Of a DNA stretch of 64,000 nt, positions 25,929 to 37,900 are shown in pieces. Numbering within the stretch: position 1 is the stretch's first letter; each line of letters opens with the position of its first letter. The notes below the pieces were generated by a model, which did no database searches, was not told the origin of the DNA, and worked only from the letters and a program-made list of their open reading frames with translations. The translations under genes were made by a program, and so were the position numbers. This DNA is from Maribacter cobaltidurans (lineage in GTDB: Bacteria > Bacteroidota > Bacteroidia > Flavobacteriales > Flavobacteriaceae): assembly GCF_002269385.1 (NCBI RefSeq), contig NZ_CP022957.1, positions 429,001 through 493,000 of the forward strand, written 5' to 3'.

Positions 25929-28900
25929 ATGAAAAAATTTCTTTTTGTTTTATTACTTGTCATTGGCGTAACAGGAAATGCCCAATTGAGCGATCTTCAC
26001 TACCTACCACCCCTAAAACAAGGACAAAACAATCAAGGTATACAGGAACAGGCGATTTATCTTTCCACACCTGAGCCCACCACCTTTACGGTGAATGCCT
26101 ATAGAGGTACAAACCCAATACCTATAGCCACCTTTAATATTTCAAACATCAGTCCGGCCACTTGGACCCTAGCCAATGGGGACAACAATATTACTCTGGT
26201 TAACAATACCAACACCGGTATGGTTTTGACTAACAGCGGGTTACGTTTTGAATCTCCCAGTGGAAACCGATTCTACGTAAACTATCGTGGAAAATCGTCT
26301 GCCCAAGCAGCATCCTTAACCGCTAAAGGTAGGCAGGCAATGGGTACCCGTTTTAAATGGGGCGGTGTTCCCAATCTAGGAGGAAGGCACGGTTCAAAAT
26401 CCAACACCCTTGGTATCATGGCTACAGAGGACAATACAACTGTTAGGCTCTTCGGTTATGATCCCAATTGTACTTTTCGAATAGGAAATAATGCCAATGC
26501 CATTACGGCCGATACGTACACCATTACTTTAGATGCCAACGAATCCTTTGTATTTGAAAACTATGTTGGAAATGTTAATCCGCCTTCTTTAGCGCAACAG
26601 CAAGGATGGATAGGGGCTTCTATTGAATCTGACAAGGATATCGTCATAAGTAATGGTTCGGTCAACTTTGGTCGTCAAGTAAACAATAGTAACAGGGATG
26701 CCGGTATTGACCAGCCTGTACCTGAAAACCGTCTTGGAAAGGACTATGTATTTGTACGGGGTAACGGTAACACCAATGGGTGGACGGAGTTTCCTTTATT
26801 AATTGCTACGGAGGACAACACCCAAATTTTTGTCAATGGAAATGCAACACCCTTGGCAACATTGAATAATGGAGACTTTTTTGAAATTCCTAGCAGCTAC
26901 TATTCCTCAAATTCAGTAGGTGCCAACATGTTCGTACAATCTTCAAAAAATGTTTACGCTTACCAGTGTTTGGCCGGAAGTAGTGGCGCTCAAACAGCAG
27001 GATTGAACTTTGTGGCTCCAGTAAATTGTTTGTTACCCGATGTCATGGATAACATTCCTAATATTAGAAACATTGCAGGAACAACGGTTACTGGCGGAAT
27101 AACAATAATAGCTGCGGTCAATACGCCGGACTCGAATATTGTAGTGACCGATGGTAATGGTGTTGTTACACTTCCTTCACCACAACCAGTTTCAGGGTCT
27201 TCAGACTGGAAGACCTTTTACATTCCTAATTTGAACGGTAACGTAAGCGTACAATCCACAGGGCCTATGGCTATTGGTTTTTTTGGTGTAAATAATAACC
27301 AAGGAGTAGCAGGTTATTTTTCAGGGTTTGATACGGTTCCAGAGGTTACTCTCGAAATTAGGGGTGGTACTGGTTGTTTTGTTGGGTCGGAAATTTTTGA
27401 AGCCACTGGAAACTTTGATGCTTACCAATGGTATGAGGATGGTGTTTTAATTCCTGGGGCAAACGGTCCTAGTTACGCTCCAACCGGGGCGGGCGATTTC
27501 TTCGTAAGGGGCACAAAAGGCCCCTGTACCTATGACAGTAATACCATCCAGGCACTTTATTGCGACCCTGATGTGTTCCTCACCAAAACAGTGGATAATG
27601 ACGAGATTATGGAAGGGGAAACCGCAATTTTTACCGTTCGGGTAAAAAATAATGGCATTGGACCTCTTACAAACCTTCAAATTACCGACAACATTCCAGC
27701 TGGTTTGACGTTGGAAAATGCCTTTACCATTCATGGAAGCTGGAGCGGTAGTACATGGAACATCGGTACCTTGGACGGTGGTGATGTGGCACAATTGGAG
27801 CTTACCGTACGTGCCGATGAAATTGACACGCTTCCACTATTGGGTTTGATTAATACCGTTACCAATACGCAGGACCAAACGGATACCAATACAACACTGG
27901 ATAGCCCTACCGCCCTTATTACGGTTCACAACGACTCCGATAATGACGGTGTAAAAGATATCACTGATCTTGATGACGACAATGATGGTATTTATGACGA
28001 GGACGAATGTGATACCCTGGCCTTCAACATTGCCAATGGTAATGGTCACACAAGCCCTTTGGTCAGTGTGGACAACTATTTGGTAGTGGATATTTTCAGC
28101 GTGGACAACTCATTCAATCTGAACCTGAACGGGAATGACGTAGCTGGGGAAATTCAATTTCAACTTGGGGCCGCGGGTAATTTCGCCCGTTTTATGGATG
28201 GAACAACCTACGGGCAATCGGGAAACCCAAATATCTGGACGGTAAACGGCTCCAATGGCAATCCAACAATACGAATTATTATCGATCAAGCCGGACAATT
28301 TCAGATTTTTGGGGCCAGAAGTTCCAACGGTCCTTTAGAACCCATGGTACTCGATACACCCCCGGCTCCCGTTTCCTGGAACCCTTCCGGAAGCAATACA
28401 TTTACCGTCGGGCAACAGGTGGTTGGGCCAACCAATATGCGTGGCGTACTTTTGACCGCCGGGTGTGATACCGATAATGACGGTATTCCCGATCATTTGG
28501 ATTTGGACAGTGATGGTGATGGATGTAGCGATGCCAATGAATTTTATAAAGATGGTAATGCTGATGGTGGAGACGGCGGCGAATATGGAACAGGTGTTCC
28601 AGCGGTAGATTCCGCTGATGGCACGGTAAATGCGGCATCCTATGTTCAGGTATTCGCTCCAGAAATTTTGCTGGGCAATACTTCAGAAAACTTGGGCGGT
28701 GCTTCTTTGACTGGACAGTCCATCAATCTTGGGCAATCTTTCCAATACGTACTCCGTTTTCAAAATACGGGCGATGACGATGCCACTAACTATTCCATAA
28801 GAAATATACTTCCTGCCAATGTTGCCTTGGATGGTATCAATACTTCCGATGCTCCCGGGGTCACCTCCAATCACAATCCGGTAACCAATGAGATTGTATT

Positions 28901-31900
28901 TCAGGTGCCCAATAATCTAGTGGAAGTGGGAGACCCGGAATACACTATTCGAATTATGGTGACCCTATCGGGTAACTGTTCAGATTTTATAGATGCCTGC
29001 TCGGGAACCTTGCTCAATGAGGCCTATTCTACCTACCAAGGTGTACTGAATCCCGCAACCTTTACGGATGAGGGAGGGGCCAATTCAACCTCCCCTTGTG
29101 ACGTACCTCCTCAAGTGGCTACCAACGATATTTTAAGCGATTTGGCAAATTGTAACGTAGCCCGTACCGTTCAGTTATGTGGTGATTTTGCCATTTTAAC
29201 CGCAGGCACAGGGTTCGTGAACTACACATGGGCAATCGATGCCAATGGAAACGGACAGATAGACGCCGGGGAACCCGCAATCAATGACGGTGATCCGGAC
29301 AATAATCCTGGGACTCTTTTGGTAACTAATATAGGAAACTACATCGTTGAAAAATCCGGTGCTTCAGGATGTGTGGACTTGGTAGAACTGATTACCGTTG
29401 AACGTTTTGGGACTACCCAGACTAACCCCATAATAGACTATTTCAATATGGTCAATGCGGATCCAAATCCCGATAATGATATTCAAGGGGAAATCGTAAC
29501 CTGTTCCGTTGATGGAGACTTACTTCCCAAAATATTCTTATGTGGCGAAAATGACGAGGCTACCATTCAATTGGGAATTTCGGATGCCCAAAGCATTCAA
29601 TGGCAAGTTTTAGCCGGTTGTCCCACGGGAGTTCCAGACCCTGGGGATGATTGTGCCAATAAGGCCGGAAACTGTTCTTGGACAAATCTAGCGGAACAGG
29701 ACAACTTTACGATAACAGATAGTGGCGAGTACCGCGTCGTTATCAACTATTTGAACGGATGCTTTAGCCGTTTTTATTTTAATGTTTTCAAAAATACATT
29801 GGACCTTGATTATACTTCCGAAGATATGCTTTGCAGTAGTCCAGGAAATATACGTATTACCAATGTTGGATCGGGATATGGTTTTCAATTGGTCGATGCC
29901 TCGGATGATTCCGTCGTCGTTCCTTTTTCGGCCAACAATGGACCAAGTTTTGACATAACCACCAGTGGATCCTACTATGTGGAAGTAACACAGCTAGATC
30001 CTGTGACCGGAAGTCCATTGAACGGTGCCTGTATATTCACAACGGAAGACATAGGTATATTGGAACGCGACTTTCAGGTAAACATTACACCTATCCCTGC
30101 GGAATGCGGTGAGCCTGGTGCCATTGATATCCAAGCTTTGAACGTTCTACCAAATTATAGTTATGAACTTCGTTTGGACGATGGTAGCAACGGCGGCTTG
30201 GGAACTTTCATAGACAGTCAGTTGATTTCTCCCGATAATACTTATTCATTTACCAGCGTAAATGCAGGTAATTATATCGTTATTACCACTACCGATGATG
30301 GTTGTACGGATACCCAGAACATCACGGTACCTGAAGTACCTGAACTTACTTTGACCGCAGTTACCACGGATAACATTACCTGTAACCCAGGAGTAATAAC
30401 GCTTACCCCAAACGGTGGTCAACCCAATCCCGACTATTTTATGGCCATATGGAGCAAGGATGGAACTGATTTGTATCCAAGTCCGCCAAATATGCTGAAT
30501 ATTCTGGTAACGGATATTCAGACGGCCAGCAACTTTACCTTTTCAGATGCTTCGGATGCGGGGATTTATGAATTCATCGTATTTGATGACAGCGGCTGTT
30601 ATGCCATTTCGAATTCCGTAGAAATCGAATTTTTGGGTACTCCGTCCATATCGGCGTCTCATACGGATATCATTTGTTCGGATTCGTCAACTTCCACCTT
30701 GACCGTTTCGGCCACGGGAGGAACGGCACCCTATCAATACAGTTTGGATGGCGTAACCTTCCAATCACAAAATACATTTGTAAACCTATCAGCCGGCTTC
30801 TATACCATTTCGGTAATGGATTCCAGTGGCTCCCCAACTTCTAGGTGTATTGAAACCTTGGAATATGAAATCGACCAGCCTTTCCGTTTGACCGCCTCGG
30901 CGGCCATCGTGGAAGATGCTTCATGTAACCCTAGCGGTGCCTTGGTCAAGATTTTAAACGCCAGTGGCGGGGAGGCACCTTATGAATATAGTTTTGATGG
31001 CGGCAGCAATTTTGGGGCACTGAACGAGCGGAACCTATTGCCCGGCACATATCAATTGGTCGTACGTGACAATTTGGGTTGTAGCTACGATATGGACCTA
31101 ACGGTACCGGCTCCTGTGTCGGACCCCAATCTTTCGTATACCGTGGATTATGATTGTGATGGTTTGGGAACGATAACGATAAATACATCTAACACGACCG
31201 ATTTTGACTACACCTACACCCTCAACGGAACTCCTAACACACCCGAAGACAGCAATATTTTCAGTAGTGTAGCGGCAGGTACACAAACAGTTACCGTTGA
31301 ATATTCAAGCAGTAGCACACCTGATCAGACGACCTTATTTTTAGAAAACTTTGGGTCGGGTCCTAGCACCCAAATCGGTGAAATTGGTCCGGACTATTGC
31401 TTTGAACCACAAAACGGTTCATTGACCCCATGTAACCGTGGGCCGGCAGGAATATTGGTAAACGGTGAATATACGGTTACAAATTTTGTGACCAACCCTC
31501 TACCCTCCCTTACTAGCCCACAGGACCATACGGGTCTGACGAATGGTAGGTTTTTAGCCATTGATATCAGTACATTTTCAGATACAGGCAGCCCCGTACT
31601 GAACTCCATTTTATGGGCCAAAAGGGATGTTGAAGTACTGCCCAATGAAGAGATAACCCTGAATTTCTGGGCCTATAACCTCATGAACTTGAGCGGAGCG
31701 GGTAACAACCCGGAAGTATTGATCGAAATATTGGACAATAGCGGTACGGTCATCCATAGCGAAGTAGTTCCGGAAATTCCAAAAAACACCAACGATACGG
31801 ACTGGCACGAACGCACCATTACCTTTGATCCTGGTGCCAATACCGATATTGATATCGTCTTCAGAAACAACGTGAACAGCAATGATGGCAATGACCTCAT

Positions 31901-34900
31901 TTTAGACGACATTACAGCTTTCCAAGTACCTTCCGTTTGTCCGACTAGTCAGGACCTCACCGTAGTTGTGGAGGCCAACCAAGCTTTTGACGCCCAGTTA
32001 TTGGCTACTACCGATCCTACCTGTAACGGTTCGGCGGATGGATTCATTCGTTTTGAAGTAGACAACTTTACCAGCGGAATAGGTTTCGAATATTCCTTTG
32101 ACGGTACAACCTGGACAAGTTCCTTGACTTCCCCCATAACCACTACCCCTTCCCTATCTGATGGAAGCTATACAGTTCAAGTACGGAAACTGGACGATAC
32201 GGCCTGTGCCGTTTCCTTCCCAATTACAATGACGGAACCATCGGCCATCGTACCTGCTTTAAGCCAAATTTCGGACTATACCTGTTTTAATACAGGTGCT
32301 ACGTTGGAAGCTTCGGCCACCGGCGGAAACCCAAGTTACGAATACCAATTGGAGGATACCACAGGTACGGTTGTTAGGACATACCAGACGAACACACAAT
32401 TTACCAATGTGCCAGATGGCGATTATCTGGTTCGGGTACGGGATACAAATACCTGTGAAGTGTTATTGCCATTGACAAGTGCCATTACAGTAACGCCACC
32501 AGCGGCTATCGTATTTACGGCTACGCCAACCGCATGCTATTCCGGTACAAATGATGGTTCTATTTTAGTCGATGTTACGGCAGGTAACGGCGATTATGAA
32601 TTCAGAATCGATGGCGGTCCATGGATTACGCCAACACCAGCATCCGCAACTACGTACACTTTCTCCGGACTTTCCGCGGGCAGTTATGACATTGAGGTGC
32701 GTGACCAATTGGGTTGCCCAACGACTCCCAACACCCAAACGGTGGTCATCAGTCCGCTTTTGGAGTTGGATGTCGATATAACACCGCTTAGTGCATGTGG
32801 CGACGGATTGATTACCGCCACTGCTACGGGAGGAAACGGTACCCTATTATATGCCATCGTACCGGCAAATACCAGTCCGGCAGGATTGTACAGTGCTGTG
32901 AACACCCTAACGGTTGACGAGGCCATGGCCATTGCAAACCCAGCAGGATTTGACGTATACGTTCAGGACAACAATGGTGCTCCGGCCATATGTACGGCAG
33001 TTCGGGAAGATATCATTTTCACCCCGGTTGCTACAATATCGGTTAGTGCCGTTCCAACAGATCCAGAATGTTTCAATGGATTGGGAGCGATAGATATAAA
33101 CGTAACGGGTGGTACTGGTCCTTACACCTATACCTTAATGGACCTAACACCTGCTGACGGAATCGACTATGGCAGAAACAGTTCTAACATTTCTGCACTT
33201 TCATTAACCTACAGTGGCATTGGAACGGGTGATTATCAGGTCACCATTAATGACACCAATGGTTGTACAGTAGTCTCTTCTATGGTAACTATCAACAATG
33301 CCGTGGAAATTACCGCAGATATCATACCGATATTACCCGCGGCCTGTAATGACCCCGATCCATTGGAATATGGATTTGAGTTTGACAATGTGGTTACGCC
33401 AACCGGTACGGTGGAATATAGTGCCGATGGTGGAACTTCATGGCAGGCTTCCAACGAATTGCGAGGTTATGCTTCCGGTACGGAGGTTTTCCCTTCCATT
33501 AGGGTTACCTTGGCAAGTGGAACAGTTTGTCAAATGGATTTTGACCGTTATATTATTCCATTCCCGTTGGATGATCTGGATATTACCTTGTCTGCCGTTA
33601 TCGTGGGATGTAACGACTTACAGGTAACCGTTGAGGGCAGCGAAGGAAATCCAATTCCCGGTTATGAATATACCTATACGGATGACCCGGCAAACTTCAA
33701 TACGTTTGCGGCCAATCCGGCCGTGTGGACAGCGCCATTGCCAAGTGGAACCGCGCATACCTTTGCGAACAATGACCCGGTTACCCCACAATATCCAGAA
33801 GTGCCTTTACTGGTTCCAGGTAGGACCTACGTGTTTTATGTACGTGATGGTGCAGGTTGTATCCGGCAAAGCAATGTGAACGTAAACGATATACCAGGTA
33901 TTAATCTACCTATTGATGTCACTACGGACATACAACCTAGCTGTGATAGTGCAGCAAATGGTGTCATCAACTTTAACTTGAATCCAACGACATCCCATCC
34001 AAACATGCGATGGGAAATATTTGAACTCGGTAATACTACACCTATTGAAACCAGTGGTGGTATTGTACCTTATAACAGCACTATAACCACGACCGTACCA
34101 CTTGCAGAAGGTGAATATTATATTGATGTGATTCAAGTGGATGGAAGCAATGCGGATGCCTGTAGGGGCGCAAGTGAAAATGCTTACGTACCGGAATTGG
34201 CACCATTATCAGCGACAGCGACGGCCACAAGGGACATCTCCTGTAATTTACCCGGACTTATTTCAATTACCGGAATTACCGGAGGCGGTGGGGCTCCCTA
34301 CTCCTACGATATTACGGGTCCAGTTGGATTTACGGCCTTAACGGGTACTTTGGACAATCCAGTGGAAATTCCTGTGAATTCCCCAGCTGGGAATTACACG
34401 GTAACCTTATTTGACCAATACGGCTGTTCTTTTGTTACCAATACCGTTGCTTTAAGTTTGACGCCCAACCCAACACTTAGCGTTGCCCAAGACAATTGTG
34501 TGTCACCTATTACGGTGAACGCCGTTGGAACTTCAGCTGCAGGTAACCTTCGCTATGCGATGGTGCCCAATGGCAGTCCGGCACCCACTACTTTTGAAAA
34601 TAACGGGGGTATTTTTACCAATGTGACACCAGGTGCCTATGACGTTTATGTCATGGACGGAAACGGATGTAGCAATGTAGAAAGCAATTTTATTGTGAAT
34701 CCGGTTTTATCGGCGGATGCCACATTGACCAAATTATTGGATTGTACCGCATCGCCCGATGCTATAATCGGTATTGAAATTTTGAACGGTTCTGGTAACT
34801 ATAAGTATAGCATCAGCAATACGGCCGGTGCCCCTGCAGTACCTCTAGGTCCGGTTCCTGGGAATACCTTTGATTATCAAGCTCCTATGCCAGGGGATTA

Positions 34901-37900
34901 TACAATTACCATTTACGATACGACCACGCCCAACAGCGCGAATTGCAATAGAACCTTTACCATCAATGTTCCCAATAGGGTCGTACCGGTAATCAATCCG
35001 TCGATCATTGCGAACGATGTGAGCTGTTTTGGTGCCAGTGATGGTAGTATTACCATTAGCACTTCGAATGGTGCGGCAGCACCTTACAGTTTTGAAATTA
35101 CGGCTATGGATGGTGCCGCAGTCAGTATTTTACCATCTAGTATGACTGGAAATTCGGCAACCTTCACGGGTCTAGCACCAGCTACTGCAGGCGGCTATGT
35201 GGTTACCGTAACGGGGAATCCTGCCACGAACAACTGTTCCGTGGATAGTGTGGTCATTCCGATTGGAGAGCCAGCAAGCATCAGTGTTCCTGCTCCCACC
35301 ATTGTGGAATTCGGTTGTACCAGCGGCAATTCGGTTGATAATGCTTCCATATCCATTAGCGGAATTACAGGTGGTAGCAACAACTACGTACGCTACGAAT
35401 TCATAGAAGAGGACGACCCAAATACGGTTGCCGTTGAGGCTCCGGTAACGGTTCAGTCCGGAACAAGCCCTACCTATATTGAAACCGATATTGCCGGAGG
35501 TATGTATACAATCAATGTATATGATGATCAAGGTTGTGTAGGAACTACTACGGCTATCATAGCACCGTTCGATTTGATGGGCATACCGACCGTTCATGTA
35601 GACAGTGCCATTAGTTGTACGAATGCAGGAGAGGACATTTCCATAGACATCGTTAGTAAAGTGACCAGCTTCGCGACCGACCCGGCCAACTATCAATTCA
35701 GGCAGTTGCCTTCCGGTGCCTATCAGGCAGGTAATACATTCCTTGATTTGGCCGCGGGCAACTATACGTTTAGTATACTAAATGTGAATACAGGCTGCGA
35801 GGTTACGGTCTCCCACGTCGTAGAAGAACCGAACACCTTTGACATTACTATCGGCAATATAAGCAATGTGGTTTGCTTTGGAGATGATGGAAGCCTAGAC
35901 CTCAACGTGGCCGATGCCACGTACACGGGAAATTATAGTTGGGAAGTTTTCAATACGGATGGAAGCCCAACAACTAGAACGGACGATGCAGGTACCCTTA
36001 CCGGCTCTGGTACTGTTTCGGGCATTCCGGTAGCTGCTGGAAACTATATACTGAGAGTGACCCAAGATGCATTTCCAGAATGTTTCCAAGAAAGGTCATT
36101 TACCATCAATGCACCAACCGCACCCATAACATTGAATCCGATTGTCCTGACCGATGTAGGTTGTTCCAACGATCAAGGTGCCGCGGCCATAACGCCTACG
36201 GGCGGACAAGGTCCGTATACCATAACGCTTACGCCTGCTTTGGGTACTCCGGTGTCCCAGAACAACGTATTTAGTCATGTATTCCAAGGATTAAGCGCAG
36301 GAAATTACACGGTCACTGTGACCGATGCATTGGGATGTAACCAGCTAACTGGCACAAACAGCTTTAGTCTGGTATTACCTGATCCAATAACCGGTAGCAC
36401 GGCAAGTACGGCCTTGGTCTGTGAAGGCGACACAAATGCCACGATTACGGTAACCTTGAGCCCAAGAAACGTAACGACCAATTATCGTTATGTACTAAAT
36501 AATTATGCCGATGCCGCGAGAACTACGTTGTTGAGTACTTCGGTGTCGCAAACAAATCCTACGTTCAACAATTTGGGAGCCGGATTCTATACGGTTGTTG
36601 TAACCGATGATATGGGATGTACCGCTACCTTTGATGAGGACATCATTGAACCTACGGACGTAGAGGCACTATTGGTCACAAACCAACCCATGACCTGCCA
36701 GAACGGTGCGGAACTTTTATTAGTGGCCTCGGGCGGTACGGCTCCCTACCAGTGGAGTGTCGATGGCGTTTCCTTCCACCCAATGAACGGGACAGTAACC
36801 GCAGATACGCATTTGTTCACCAATGTATCCGCTGGAAATTATCGGTATTACATTATGGACAGTAACAGTTGTATATCCATCCTATCCAATTCCGTGGGCG
36901 TAGAAGATGTACCTCCGTTAACTGTAAACGTTGACCCATCCGCAGCATTCATCAATTGTAGCGGTGAGGCTACCGCCTTGATTATGGCCGATGCCGAAGG
37001 CGGACTAGGAAATTATCAATTTGCCCTTTTCAGGGACGCAGCCGCCACCGATGAGGTAAGGCCTAACCAGAACAACGGTACTTTTGCAGACCTTCCTATG
37101 GGAACCTACTACGTAAGGGTACAAAGTGGGGATTGCGAGACCATATCCCAAGGGATACAAATCGATGAACCCGCTCCTCTTGTGGTAACTCCTGAAATAA
37201 CGGAAATTAGTTGTGCAGATGCGAACGATGGTTCCATTACTTTAGATGTTCAAGGAGGCACTGGTAATTACCAATTCGCCATCTCACCAAACCTGAACCA
37301 ATTTGACGACCAGAACAGTTTTGCTGATTTGGAAGAAGGCACTTATACGGTGATTGTACAGGATGATAACGGCTGTTTTGAAGTTATCCAATTTGAACTG
37401 ATCGCTCCTGAACCTTTGGAAATGGAAGCTACCAGTACGCCAGAAATATGTGCTGGAGATAAAGACGGTACAATCGAAATAACAGTAAGTGGAGGTACGG
37501 CACCTTATAGTAGTGCCCTTAATTCCAATGAGGATGCGGATTTCGTACAAGACCGTCAGCTCTTTGAAAACTTGGCCGGAGGTACGTATATCGTCTTTGT
37601 AAGGGACGCCAATGGGTGTACAACCAACCAGACCATAACCGTTGAGAACGGTGCCAACCTAAATGCAACGGCAGAGGTCATATACGAATGTTCCGGCGAT
37701 ACACCAGACAATAGAATTCAGTTGGTATTAGAAGATCCAAGTGTGTCCGGGGATGTATTATATGCATTGAACTCCACCGACCCCAATGATTTTATGCTAG
37801 AACCTGATTTTGCCAGTTTGGCTCCCGGAAGTCATTATATTCATTTGGTTCATGCGAATGGATGTACGAATACCATTGACTTTGAAGTGCAAAGTTTTGA

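Noticed and set aside
35172-35696. 174-residue minus-strand open frame inside the giant adhesin
   Set aside because: It arises opposite a repetitive Gly/Thr-rich coding region; no start context or recognisable domain.
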